DNA from: Candidatus Bathyarchaeota archaeon
GTDB taxonomy: Archaea > Thermoproteota > Bathyarchaeia > Bathyarchaeales > UBA233
Length of the DNA: 23,051 nucleotides
Reading direction: 5' to 3'
NCBI GenBank assembly: GCA_003661945.1
Contig: QMXC01000002.1
Span: 1-23,051, forward strand
This document shows, in pieces, positions 6,988 through 14,845 of the stretch. Numbering within the stretch: position 1 is the stretch's first letter; every line of letters starts with the position of its first letter. A program made the translations under genes and the position numbers. The notes below the pieces were generated by a model. The model was not told the DNA's origin, made no database searches, and worked only from the letters and a program-made list of their open reading frames with translations.

Positions 6988-7007
6988 TTTACGATTCTTC
7001 CACCCTT

Positions 7008-7847
7008 TCACCCTTTTTCTTGAACTTTCTTTATAGTTTCGTAGAGAATTTCCTCGAATGTGGGTTTTTCAGTGTCTACGAACTCGCCGACTACTATTCT
7101 GTCACGTGAGACCTCGGCTTTAGCTGGGTCGGAAAAGTTTTCGATTACCGAGACTTTTTTGAACCACTCCATCATTTCGAGCCCTGTTCGCATCTTGTTT
7201 CTCCTTCCGAAAATTTCCGGGCATGGAGATATCACTTCTATGAAGCCGAAGCCCTTCTTCTGCAGCATTTTTTTGATGGAAGCCGTAAGCCGCCTCACGT
7301 GAAGCGCTGTCCACCTTGCTACGTAGGTGGCTCCGGAAGCCGCTGCCAAGTGGACGAGGTTGAAGGGGTGCTCTATGTTTCCGTAAGGCGAAGTTGTGGT
7401 GTATGCTTCCAGCGGCGTGGTTGGTCCTTGCTGTCCACCGGTCATGCCGTAGTTGAAGTTGTTGGCGCATATGACTTTGATGTCTATGTTTCGCCTAGCC
7501 GCATGTATAAAATGGTTTCCTCCTATGGCGAAGAGGTCTCCGTCTCCGCTTAGAACCACGACGGTAAGCTCTGGCTTGGCGAGTTTTACTCCGGTGGCGA
7601 AGGCTATGGCTCGTCCATGCGTGGTGTGGAAAGAATCCATGTTGACGTATCCAGCTGCCCGTCCCATGCAGCCTATTCCGGAAACCACGACAGTTTTGTC
7701 CAAGTCCATTTCAAGGTCAGCTACAGCCTGCAGAAAACTATGCAGAATTATGCCGTTGCCGCATCCGGGACACCATATATGAGGCATTCTAGACTTACGT
7801 AGGAAATCCTCCAAAGGATGACCCATTTCTTCTTGTTTCGCCATCAT
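7008..7847 (-). CDS. korB: 2-oxoacid:ferredoxin oxidoreductase, beta subunit (KorB)
   Basis: This subunit binds thiamine pyrophosphate and a [4Fe-4S] cluster. In its 279 residues, MPHIWCPGCGNGI carries the first cluster cysteines, GIGCMGR and HTTHGRAIAFATGVKLA follow, and the Mg-TPP motif is GDGDLFAIGGNHF ending in NNFNYGMTGGQQGPTTP. Position-for-position similarity to archaeal KorB (CPGCGN, then the Y-G-M-T-G-G-Q signature) makes 2-oxoglutarate the most likely substrate. The sequence does not exclude another 2-oxoacid. The start codon overlaps the korA stop (ATGA), with GGAG 8 bases upstream, so the two subunits are translationally coupled. Confidence 0.95.
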   Translation of the reverse strand: MMAKQEEMGHPLEDFLRKSRMPHIWCPGCGNGIILHSFLQAVADLEMDLDKTVVVSGIGCMGRAAGYVNMDSFHTTHGRAIAFATGVKLAKPELTVVVLSGDGDLFAIGGNHFIHAARRNIDIKVICANNFNYGMTGGQQGPTTPLEAYTTTSPYGNIEHPFNLVHLAAASGATYVARWTALHVRRLTASIKKMLQKKGFGFIEVISPCPEIFGRRNKMRTGLEMMEWFKKVSVIENFSDPAKAEVSRDRIVVGEFVDTEKPTFEEILYETIKKVQEKG

Positions 7848-9001
7848 CTTTTTATCTCCTCTAACGCTTTCAGAATCTCAGCGGGCTTATGCAGGTCCTC
7901 GCCGAGCTTAGGCAAGAAAACAACCGGAACCTTCCCCGCTATACGTTGAACTTCACGAACTATCTGGCCATAATTCAGCTCCGGAACCACTATTCCCTTC
8001 ACTCTGTCCGCTAACTCCCTGATGTGTTTTTCCGGGAAAGGCCAGATGGTCACAAGCCGTAGAAGCCCGGCTTTTATTCCCTTTTCTCTGGCTTTTTTCA
8101 CGGCGCTAAGTGCTGAGCGGGATAATACGCCGTAGGCGATTACGGCTACCTCAGCGTCGTCTAACATTGTCTTTTCAACTTTTACGATTTTGTCGGCGTT
8201 CCGCCTTATTTTTTCGCAGAGTCTGCTAACCAGTTGGAACTGTATTTCCGGGCTGTCCGTTTTAGGAACTCCAAACTCGTCGTGTGTCAAGCCCGTAGCA
8301 TGGAAACGATAGCCTTCGCCGAAACAAGCCATCGGAGGAACCAAGTCTTCGCTGTCGGGTTTGAACGGAACGTATTTTTCTGGTGGAACCTTCGGCTTTT
8401 TACGGTTCACCAGCTTGATGTTTTCAGCGGGGGGTATCACAACCTTCTCCCACATGTGCGCCACGGTTTCATCCATAAGCAGAAACGCGGGCACGCGATA
8501 GGCTTCAGACAAGTTAAACGCTTCAATGGTCAAGTCGAAGGCTTCTTGAACAGAGTTAGGTGAAAGCGCGATAATCTCGTAGTCGCCGTGTGAACCCCAC
8601 CGAGCTTGCATCACATCCTGCTGTCCGGGCTTGGTAGGCTGTCCAGTGCTGGGTCCTCCCCGCATGACGTTTACGAGTACACATGGAGCTTCGGTCATAA
8701 CCGCTAATCCTATATTTTCCTGCATTAGACTGAAGCCGGGTCCAGACGTGGCGGTCATGGCTTTTACTCCAGCGTAAGAGGCGCCTATTACTGCCGCCAT
8801 AGAAGCAAGCTCATCTTCCATCTGGATGTATACTCCACCTACTTGGGGTAGCCTCAAAGACATTCTTTCAGCGATTTCCGTAGCAGGAGTTATCGGGTAG
8901 CCTGCGAAGAAACGGCAGCCAGCGGCTAGGGCGCCTTCAGCGCATGCTAGGTCTCCGCTTAGGAAATGTTCACCGGTTAGTACAGCCTTGTTTTTCGACA
9001 A
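7844..9001 (-). CDS. korA: 2-oxoacid:ferredoxin oxidoreductase, alpha subunit (KorA)
   Basis: This 385-residue alpha subunit carries the pyrimidine-binding half of the TPP site plus the transketolase C-terminal-like domain. Diagnostic stretches are GCRFFAGYPITPATEIAE (about 29-46), QMEDELASMAAVIGASYAG, TATSGPGFSLMQE and MRGGPSTGQPTKPGQQD, the last typical of KorA rather than of pyruvate or 2-oxoisovalerate enzymes. The C-terminal part (GVLSRSALSAVKKAREKG, then LVTIWPFPEK) is the domain II/III interface. The start is TTG at 9001 with GGAGG 8 bases upstream, two bases after the korD stop. It overlaps korB by four bases. It acts in the cytoplasm with KorB, KorC and KorD, and is expected to feed or use ferredoxin. 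Confidence 0.95.
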   Translation of the reverse strand: MSKNKAVLTGEHFLSGDLACAEGALAAGCRFFAGYPITPATEIAERMSLRLPQVGGVYIQMEDELASMAAVIGASYAGVKAMTATSGPGFSLMQENIGLAVMTEAPCVLVNVMRGGPSTGQPTKPGQQDVMQARWGSHGDYEIIALSPNSVQEAFDLTIEAFNLSEAYRVPAFLLMDETVAHMWEKVVIPPAENIKLVNRKKPKVPPEKYVPFKPDSEDLVPPMACFGEGYRFHATGLTHDEFGVPKTDSPEIQFQLVSRLCEKIRRNADKIVKVEKTMLDDAEVAVIAYGVLSRSALSAVKKAREKGIKAGLLRLVTIWPFPEKHIRELADRVKGIVVPELNYGQIVREVQRIAGKVPVVFLPKLGEDLHKPAEILKALEEIKR

Positions 9002-9003
9002 TT

Positions 9004-9282
9004 TTAGCGTCCTCCTTCACATGGTTTTTCAATCACGAATATGGCGAAGTCGGGGCATACAGCGGTGCAGAAGCTGCAGACCACGCATCGGGATTCGTCA
9101 GCTACCCGCGGCGGATGTACGCCTCTCTTGTTTATTTCCTCCGACTTTTCAAGCACGTCTCGGGGGCAGAATTCGATGCAGTAGCCGCATCCCTTGCACA
9201 GGTCTTTGAGTATGTGGATTTCTCCACACGGCGGCTTCGCCTTTTCCGCGTCTAAGGGTTTTCTCCAAATTCTAACAGGCAT
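9004..9282 (-). CDS. korD: 2-oxoacid:ferredoxin oxidoreductase, delta (ferredoxin) subunit (KorD)
   Basis: This is a 92-residue 2x[4Fe-4S] ferredoxin-type subunit. The two cluster motifs are CKGCGYCIEFCP and CVVCSFCTAVCP. It relays electrons between the TPP/cluster site of KorAB and external ferredoxin or partner proteins. ATG at 9282 (MPVRIWRKPL) is chosen since GGAG lies 10 bases upstream and the HdrA-MvhD stop is only four bases before it; the frame is open further upstream into that gene. A distinct KorD next to a multi-cluster HdrA is notable, because KorD would be the natural docking surface for direct electron transfer between the two enzymes. That docking is inference. Confidence 0.93.
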   Translation of the reverse strand: MPVRIWRKPLDAEKAKPPCGEIHILKDLCKGCGYCIEFCPRDVLEKSEEINKRGVHPPRVADESRCVVCSFCTAVCPDFAIFVIEKPCEGGR

Positions 9283-9286
9283 CAAT

Positions 9287-11725
9287 TCACAACTCCAAAG
9301 CTTTCTGGAAGACTTCCTTCGCCTTCTCAATTTCCTCCGGCGTCACGCTTTCCACGATGGGCTGCATTTCACGGATTTTCGCCGCGAATTTCTCTCCTTC
9401 AGCTGCGCTTACCCATACGAGTTGAAGCCTTTCCTTGTTTAGTCCGGCCTTCTCCATTTTCTTCCAGAGTCTTTCCACACGTTTTTTGGTCTGGTAGTTG
9501 GCGTTGATGTAGTGGCAGTCGCCTAGGTGGCAGCCTGAAACGAGGACGGCTGCGGCTCCTCGGGCGAAGGCTCTTTCCACGAACTTCGGCGCTACCCGTC
9601 CGGAGCACATGGTTCGGATTATCCGAACGTTTTCCGGATACTGAATTCGGCTGACACCGGCGAAGTCGGCGCCAGCGTAGCTGCACCAGTTACAGCAGAA
9701 AGCAATTATCTTCTTGTCGGCGTCCACCTCGGTTGCAGCGTCTATCTGAGCTATTATCTGCTCGTCGGTGAAATGACGCATAACCAACGCGCCGAAGGGA
9801 CATTCAGCCCCGCACGTGCCGCATCCGGCGCAAGCAGCCTCAATTATTTCGATTTTCTTTCGCTCTTTGTCCAGTTTGATAGCGTTGTAGGGGCAAACCT
9901 TAACGCATAGCCCGCATGCTTGACATTTCTCCGGAATCCATATGGGCGTTAGGGCTTCAACCGTTACTTTTCCTTTCGCCATCAAGATTCCGGCTCGGGC
10001 AGCTGCGGCGCTCGCTTGGGTTACGCTGTCCTTTATGTCCTTCGGCGATTCTGCGCAGCCAGCGAAGAATATTCCGCCCGTGGCAGCGTCTACCGGGCGT
10101 AGTTTGGGATGAGCCTCCATGAAGAAGCCGTCTTTGCTCCTTGAAAGCGTCAATAGCCTCTGGATTAGGTCTGTTTCTTTCCGCGGTTCAAGCCCTACCG
10201 AGAGGATGACCATGCCTACACGTATTCTGTAGAGTTTTTTCTGAAGCGTGTTTTCGCCTATGAGCCACAAATCCCGCGTCTGCTTATCTTCAACGATTTC
10301 AGCGGGCAATCCACGGATGAAAATTACGCCTTCTTTTCTGGCGCGGCGATAGAGGTCTTCAAAGCCTTTTCCGAAAGCTCGAATGTCAACGTAGAAAACG
10401 TATATCTGCGTTTCCGGCCAATGCTCCTTTATGAGCAACGCGTCTTTTATGGTGTTCATGCAGCAGACGTTGCTGCAGTAAGGCTTTCCAGTCTTCTCCG
10501 AACGTGAACCCACGCACTGGACGAAGGCAACGGTTTTAGGAATCTGCATGTCGCTGGGACGTAGCAGTTTCCCGCCTGAAGGCCCTCCAGCGTTGATTAG
10601 CCGTTCGAACTCCAGCGAGGTTATTACATTGGGGTATCGCCCATAACCGTATTGTGGTATTATGGAGGGGTCGAAAACGTCTGCGCCTATCGCCACTATG
10701 ATTGTGCCTACTTCAAGTTCTATCTCTTCGGGTTTCATTTCGAAGTTTATGGCTTGCCGCTCGCATGCCTTGGTGCATTTGTCGCATACGATTACGCCTT
10801 CTTTGTTTAGGCATAGCTCCCGGTCAATTACGTAGGTGGACGGCACGGCTTGGGCGAAGGGCGTGTAGATGGCGTGTCTTATGGCTAAGCCTACGTCGAA
10901 CTCGTTCGGCGCAATCATCGGGCAGACCTTTGCGCATTCGCCGCATGCTGTGCAGTCGCTCGTCACGTAGCGGGGTTTCTTCAAAACTTTGACTTTGAAG
11001 TTTCCTATGTAGCCTTTAACGTCTAAGATTTCGCTGTAAGTGAGCAATGTGATGTTTGGATGGTGCCCCACATCGGACATTTTAGGCGCTAAAATGCATA
11101 TGGAACAGTCCATCGTGGGGAATGTCTTATCGATTTGAGCCATCCTTCCGCCTATGCTGGGTTCTTTCTCAACCAAGTAAACATGATAACCCGTGTCAGC
11201 CAAGTCCAAGGCTGCTTGAATTCCAGCCACGCCGCCGCCTATGACCAGCGCTTCCGGCCTTATGGGAACCTCGCTTTCCACGGCTGGCTGTAGCAACGCG
11301 GCTCGCATGACAGCCATTTTCACGAGGTCTTTGGCTTTTTCCGTGGCTGCCTTGCGGTTGTAGAGGTGAACCCAGCTGCAGTGTTCTCGGATGTTAGCCA
11401 TTTCGAACAGATACTTGTTTAGCCCGGCTTCTTCGCATACCTTTCGGAACGTGGGCTCGTGCAGCCGAGGCGAGCATGAGGCTACGACGACGCGGTTAAG
11501 CCTGTGCTCCTTTATGTCTTGTTTAATTATCTCTTGTCCTTGGTCTGAACACGTGTAGCGTAGGTCTTTGGCTAGCACAACGTGGGGCAGCGTGGAAGCG
11601 AACTCTGCTACTTCGGCGCAGTCAACGGAGCCAGCTATGTTTAAGCCGCAGTGGCAGACGTAGACGCCTATGCGTATTTCCTCAGCCTCGGCTTTGGACA
11701 CATCCTTTTCGCTCATAGGGCTCAC
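9287..11725 (-). CDS. HdrA-MvhD fusion: flavin-based electron-bifurcating subunit
   Basis: In its 812 residues the HdrA part spans about 17-660. It has an N-terminal cluster domain (VCHCGLNIAG, then VVVASCSPRLHEPTF), the FAD loop VIGGGVAGIQAALDLA (161-176), and the HdrA signature FPTMDCSICILAPKM (202-215). A cysteine-rich insert with CTACGECAKVCP follows, then VQCVGSRSE, and two C-terminal ferredoxin motifs, CQACGLCVKVCP (601-612) and CAGCGTCGAECP (632-643). Residues about 672-790 are an MvhD/FlpD-type [2Fe-2S] domain (FCCNWCSYAGAD, MCSGRV, SGCHLGDCHY). HdrA carries the bifurcating FAD in heterodisulfide reductase complexes, and MvhD normally links it to a hydrogenase or formate dehydrogenase. 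Here MvhD is fused and neither partner is in the window. GTG at 11725 overlaps the upstream stop, with GGAGG just before it; ATG 11716 is an alternative. The partner specificity is inferred. Confidence 0.92.
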   Translation of the reverse strand: MSPMSEKDVSKAEAEEIRIGVYVCHCGLNIAGSVDCAEVAEFASTLPHVVLAKDLRYTCSDQGQEIIKQDIKEHRLNRVVVASCSPRLHEPTFRKVCEEAGLNKYLFEMANIREHCSWVHLYNRKAATEKAKDLVKMAVMRAALLQPAVESEVPIRPEALVIGGGVAGIQAALDLADTGYHVYLVEKEPSIGGRMAQIDKTFPTMDCSICILAPKMSDVGHHPNITLLTYSEILDVKGYIGNFKVKVLKKPRYVTSDCTACGECAKVCPMIAPNEFDVGLAIRHAIYTPFAQAVPSTYVIDRELCLNKEGVIVCDKCTKACERQAINFEMKPEEIELEVGTIIVAIGADVFDPSIIPQYGYGRYPNVITSLEFERLINAGGPSGGKLLRPSDMQIPKTVAFVQCVGSRSEKTGKPYCSNVCCMNTIKDALLIKEHWPETQIYVFYVDIRAFGKGFEDLYRRARKEGVIFIRGLPAEIVEDKQTRDLWLIGENTLQKKLYRIRVGMVILSVGLEPRKETDLIQRLLTLSRSKDGFFMEAHPKLRPVDAATGGIFFAGCAESPKDIKDSVTQASAAAARAGILMAKGKVTVEALTPIWIPEKCQACGLCVKVCPYNAIKLDKERKKIEIIEAACAGCGTCGAECPFGALVMRHFTDEQIIAQIDAATEVDADKKIIAFCCNWCSYAGADFAGVSRIQYPENVRIIRTMCSGRVAPKFVERAFARGAAAVLVSGCHLGDCHYINANYQTKKRVERLWKKMEKAGLNKERLQLVWVSAAEGEKFAAKIREMQPIVESVTPEEIEKAKEVFQKALEL

Positions 11726-13155
11726 GTCTCCTCCAGATATTTCGCTATGCTATAGGCGGCTTTCTTTCCAGCTAGAACCGCCTCAATAACTGTGGCTGGT
11801 CCGGTGGCAACGTCTCCGCCTGCAAAGACTCCTTTCATGGTTGTTTCCATGGTTATGGGGTTTATCCAAACTGTGCCGTCGGGGTTTAGTTCCACCTCTT
11901 CAGGGAGGAAGGACACGTCTGGTGATTCGCCTATTGCAAGAATTGCGGTGTCGGCTTCTTCGGTGAATTCTGACCCTTCAATGGGTATGGGTTTCCTTCT
12001 TCCAGAGGCGTCGGGTTCGCCTAGCTGCATTCGAAGGCATTCAACCGCTTTGAGCTTCCCGTTTTCGCCTATGAAGCGTTTAGGCGAAGCTAAAAACTCG
12101 ATTTTTACGCCTTCTTTTTCCGCCTCGGAAACCTCCCACGGAATTGCAGGCATCTCAGCCCTAGATCTTCGGTATATAATCTTTACTTCTTTGGCTCCTT
12201 GCCTTAACGCCGTTCTAGCCGAATCCACGGCGACGTTTCCACCGCCTATTACGACGACTTTCTCACCTATGTTCGCTTTCTCGCCCGAATTAGCCTTCGA
12301 CAAGAAATCCAACGCGTGGATAACGCCTTCCAGTTCAACGCCTTCAACGCGGAGTTCACGGCATTTATGCGCTCCAGCAGCGACAAAAACGGCTTTATAG
12401 CCTTCCTTCCACAATTTCTGAAAATCGAGATTTTCCCCGATTTTCACCTTTGTTTTAAAAGTTACGCCGAGCTCTTGTAAGCGGGAGATTTCCTTGTCTA
12501 ATACTTCGCGGGGCAGCCTAAACGTGGGTATGCACTTGCGAAGCATTCCGCCCGGTTCTGGAAGCGCGTCGAAAACGGTTACGGGATAGCCTTTACGGCT
12601 CAACTCGTAAGCAAGAGTCAGCCCAGCTGGACCGGCACCTATAACCGCTACCTTCTTGTCCACGTGCTTTTCTGTTTCGGGTTTTCTGCTCAAAACTTCC
12701 CTTTCATACGTTTTGCTGACAAGTTCTTCCAACAAGGCTTCGTCTATCCCCGCTCTTTCCGGGTGAAAACATAGGCGAAGCGTAACTAGCGGAAGGGGAA
12801 TAGAGCTTAAAATTCTCGCTAACGCTTTTTCCATAGGCTCTGTGACTCCGCGTCTTACTGCTAGGTTTTTGGCGTTGTTGAATATTTCCGGGGGTTTCAG
12901 CCCTTGAGGACAACGTTTGTAGCATCGGTAACACCATGCGCAGAGCCATAAGCCTTCTTCGCCGGTTATGGCGGTTTTCTCCAAGAACAGTGTTTCCAGC
13001 AGAATCCTCGGGTTATAATATCCGTCCAAAAGTTCGTGGACGGGGCAACTGGCGGTACATATGCCGCATTCGAAACAGTCTTTGAGTTTCTCCAAGTCCG
13101 CAATCGCTTCGAACTCCTCGTCTACAACCGTGGATTGCGTTTTTGTATCCCCCAA
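11722..13155 (-). CDS. HdrC-like / GltD-like fusion: iron-sulfur NAD(P)H oxidoreductase
   Basis: This 477-residue protein has two parts. Residues about 20-90 look like HdrC, with two [4Fe-4S] motifs: C27, C30, C33, C37 and C72, C75, C78, C82 (CAWCYRCYKRC). Residues about 168-477 match the small subunit of glutamate synthase and NfnB/GltD-type flavoproteins. The FAD loop is VIGAGPAGLT (171-180), the NAD(P)H loop is VVIGGGNVAVDSA (300-312), YRRSRAEMP (328-336) is typical of members that bind NADPH, and GVFAGGDVATGPATVIEA is the closing FAD motif. It probably oxidises or reduces NAD(P)H and passes electrons by its clusters to the HdrA-MvhD protein. It is the first gene of the operon. A TATA box at 13181-13190 predicts a start site only about 5 bases before the TTG at 13155, so the mRNA may be nearly leaderless. 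No catalytic HdrB subunit accompanies it. Confidence 0.87.
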   Translation of the reverse strand: MGDTKTQSTVVDEEFEAIADLEKLKDCFECGICTASCPVHELLDGYYNPRILLETLFLEKTAITGEEGLWLCAWCYRCYKRCPQGLKPPEIFNNAKNLAVRRGVTEPMEKALARILSSIPLPLVTLRLCFHPERAGIDEALLEELVSKTYEREVLSRKPETEKHVDKKVAVIGAGPAGLTLAYELSRKGYPVTVFDALPEPGGMLRKCIPTFRLPREVLDKEISRLQELGVTFKTKVKIGENLDFQKLWKEGYKAVFVAAGAHKCRELRVEGVELEGVIHALDFLSKANSGEKANIGEKVVVIGGGNVAVDSARTALRQGAKEVKIIYRRSRAEMPAIPWEVSEAEKEGVKIEFLASPKRFIGENGKLKAVECLRMQLGEPDASGRRKPIPIEGSEFTEEADTAILAIGESPDVSFLPEEVELNPDGTVWINPITMETTMKGVFAGGDVATGPATVIEAVLAGKKAAYSIAKYLEET

Positions 13156-13180
13156 CCTTCCTTATTAGAGCGCGCTCCCA

Positions 13181-13190
13181 AATATAAAAG
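13181..13190 (-). promoter_or_regulatory. TATA box of the HdrC-GltD / HdrA-MvhD / KorDABC operon
   Basis: cttttatatt on the minus strand. About 26 bases downstream lies position 13160, which would leave a leader of about five bases before the TTG at 13155. No other TATA-like element is placed as well upstream of the operon. The short leader fits the lack of a properly spaced ribosome-binding site at this start. Confidence 0.55.
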
Positions 13191-13204
13191 TTTACAAACG
13201 TAAA

Positions 13205-13240
13205 GGGTTTCCGCAAAGCCACAACGTTCAGCGGGAACCC
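13205..13240. promoter_or_regulatory. Long inverted repeat between divergent promoters
   Basis: GGGTTTCCGC (13205-13214) and GCGGGAACCC (13231-13240) are complementary over 10 positions, with a single T-G pair, around a 16-base spacer. The repeat sits between the TATA box of the minus-strand redox operon (13181-13190) and a TATA-like aatatatc of the plus-strand moaE gene (about 13248-13256). Its centre is about 37 and 29 bases from the two boxes. The placement suits a shared operator. Because it lies upstream of both predicted start sites, an RNA hairpin or riboswitch role is less likely. Confidence 0.5.
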
Positions 13241-13333
13241 TGAAAACAAATATATCCACGCCGCCAAACATCACAAAAGGGAGACCTAATAAGCTTCGGA
13301 ACTCCTCGAAGCGGATGTTGGAGTGAAAAGGTT

Positions 13334-13789
13334 ATGGAACCAGAAAAGAGAATCCACGAGAAAGGCTGTTTCTCCTTCCCAGAAGCCCTTGAAAGGCTGA
13401 AGAGAAACCCGGATTTCGAGAAAGCCGGAGCAGTAGCATGTTTCATAGGCGTTGTTAGAAACCAAACCCCGAAAGGTGAAAAAGTGGTAAAACTCGAAAT
13501 AGAAGCCTACGAAGAAAAAGCAAACGAAACACTGGAGGAAATATGCAGACAGCTAGAAAAACGTGAAGGCATAATCGCCGTGGAAATCCACCATTTCACA
13601 GGCGAGTTCAAACCCGGCGAAGAACTCGTCTACGTCCTAGTAGCGGGAAAACACCGCCAAGAAACCTTCCAAACGCTGAAAAAAGCTGTGGAACGATACA
13701 AAAAGGAAGCAGCCATATTCAAGAAAGAACACATAATAACGAGCGAAGGCGAAAAAGCCGCATACTGGACAAGTGAACAAGAAAGGTAG
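13334..13789 (+). CDS. moaE: Molybdopterin synthase catalytic subunit
   Basis: MoaE transfers sulfur from MoaD thiocarboxylate to cyclic pyranopterin monophosphate, giving molybdopterin for molybdenum or tungsten enzymes. The 151 residues show the family core: GAVACFIGVVRNQT, LEIEAYEEKANE, VEIHHFTGEFKPGEELVYV, and AGKHRQETFQTLKKAVERYK, followed by the lysine region IFKKEHI and EKAAYW that line the active site. ATG at 13334 is used; GGAG lies about 10 bases upstream. No moaD or molybdo/tungstoenzyme gene is in the window. The gene is divergent from the ferredoxin-linked redox operon across a shared inverted repeat. Archaea with this kind of metabolism often contain tungsten aldehyde oxidoreductases or formate dehydrogenases, so a link is conceivable but unproven. 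Confidence 0.92.
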   Translation: MEPEKRIHEKGCFSFPEALERLKRNPDFEKAGAVACFIGVVRNQTPKGEKVVKLEIEAYEEKANETLEEICRQLEKREGIIAVEIHHFTGEFKPGEELVYVLVAGKHRQETFQTLKKAVERYKKEAAIFKKEHIITSEGEKAAYWTSEQER

Positions 13790-13799
13790 GCAGAGAAGC

Positions 13800-14783
13800 C
13801 TACAAGAGAGCTTGGTATACCGGGTGTTCTTTAAACCGCAGAATCGTTTCAGACCTTTCCAAGGTTCCGCTTGGCAGCCTCACACAGAGCGAATGCACAA
13901 CCGCTCCGCCGGGAATAAACCGCACGCCGTCAAGCAATTCGCCTTTTGTCACACCAGACGCCGCGAAAACCAGCACATTGCCCCGAGCCAACTCGTCTTC
14001 AGAATAGGTTTTTTCAACGTCCACGCCGACTGCTTCAAGCCGTTTCAGTCGGTTCGGGTCGTCTTTTTCGCTTTTCCAAACTTTAACCAGCATGGTTCCG
14101 CCGAGACATTTGACAGCGGTTGCTCCGATGGTAGCTTCTGGACCAGCCCCGGCGCCGATTAGCAGGTCTACCCCCGAGTCCGGGATACACGTAACCACGG
14201 AAGCAGCTATGTCGCCGTCTGGTATGAGGATAATCCGCACACCCATCTTTCTCAAAATCTCCAATATTGGACGGTGCCTCTCGCGTTCCAACATTATGAC
14301 AGTTAGGTTTCGAAGCCGAATATCCTTCTCTCTAGCCACGGTTTCAACAATTTCTTGAACGGACATGTCCAGCGAAAGCTTGCCCTTCAAAAGCCCGTTC
14401 GCGGCGACTTTGAAGTAGTAGCCGTCGTCGGGAAGCACCTGCAAACAGCCTTTAGGCGCGCATGCCAAAGCTGAAATAGCGTCTTTCCTTCCCTTGCTCA
14501 CCGCGGTTGTGCCGTCAACAGGGTCCATGATAAACTCCACTTTTGGACCACGCCCGGTTCCAACCTTTTCCCTTCGGTTGAAAGCCGGAGCGTTGTCTTT
14601 CGGTCCTTCGCAGCATATGATTTCGCCATCCACATCCGTTTGAGCGAATGCTGCCCTCGAAAAATCCACGGCTTTCTGGTCAACGATCTCCTTGTTGCCT
14701 TGACCGATGTGGAGAGCAGCGCCCACCGCTGCAGCTATCGTAATTCTCGTCAAAGAAGGCGCCAAAGCCCTCAACGAAACCAA
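13800..14783 (-). CDS. glpX: Class II (GlpX-type) fructose-1,6-bisphosphatase
   Basis: The 327 residues align in length and order with GlpX, a Li+-sensitive-fold phosphatase that hydrolyses fructose 1,6-bisphosphate in gluconeogenesis. NKEIVDQKAVDFSR supplies D35, CCEGPKDNAP supplies E59, and MDPVDGTT supplies D87, D90 and T92. These correspond to D33, E57, D85, D88 and T90 of E. coli GlpX with a constant offset of two. The later GAGAGPEATIGATAVKCLGG matches the region with the fourth metal-binding glutamate. The start is TTG 14783 with GGAGG 9 bases upstream. Most archaea instead use the bifunctional FBP aldolase/phosphatase, so a GlpX is uncommon here and could have come by transfer. It could also act on a related bisphosphate such as sedoheptulose 1,7-bisphosphate. 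It converges on moaE with a 10-base gap. Confidence 0.88.
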   Translation of the reverse strand: MVSLRALAPSLTRITIAAAVGAALHIGQGNKEIVDQKAVDFSRAAFAQTDVDGEIICCEGPKDNAPAFNRREKVGTGRGPKVEFIMDPVDGTTAVSKGRKDAISALACAPKGCLQVLPDDGYYFKVAANGLLKGKLSLDMSVQEIVETVAREKDIRLRNLTVIMLERERHRPILEILRKMGVRIILIPDGDIAASVVTCIPDSGVDLLIGAGAGPEATIGATAVKCLGGTMLVKVWKSEKDDPNRLKRLEAVGVDVEKTYSEDELARGNVLVFAASGVTKGELLDGVRFIPGGAVVHSLCVRLPSGTLERSETILRFKEHPVYQALL

Positions 14784-14845
14784 ACTTGTATGCCTCCACG
14801 AACAGTTTTAGCGTTCCATATATTTTGCTTTATCGTCCCCTTTTT

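Noticed and set aside
9916..10992. Plus-strand open frames within the HdrA-MvhD gene
   Set aside because: They are antisense shadows of a gene with many conserved cysteine and FAD motifs on the minus strand.
13205..13240. Inverted repeat as a molybdenum/tungsten-cofactor riboswitch for moaE
   Set aside because: The TATA-like box for moaE lies downstream of the repeat, so it would not be in the transcript; the simple hairpin also lacks the multi-helix layout of that riboswitch class.
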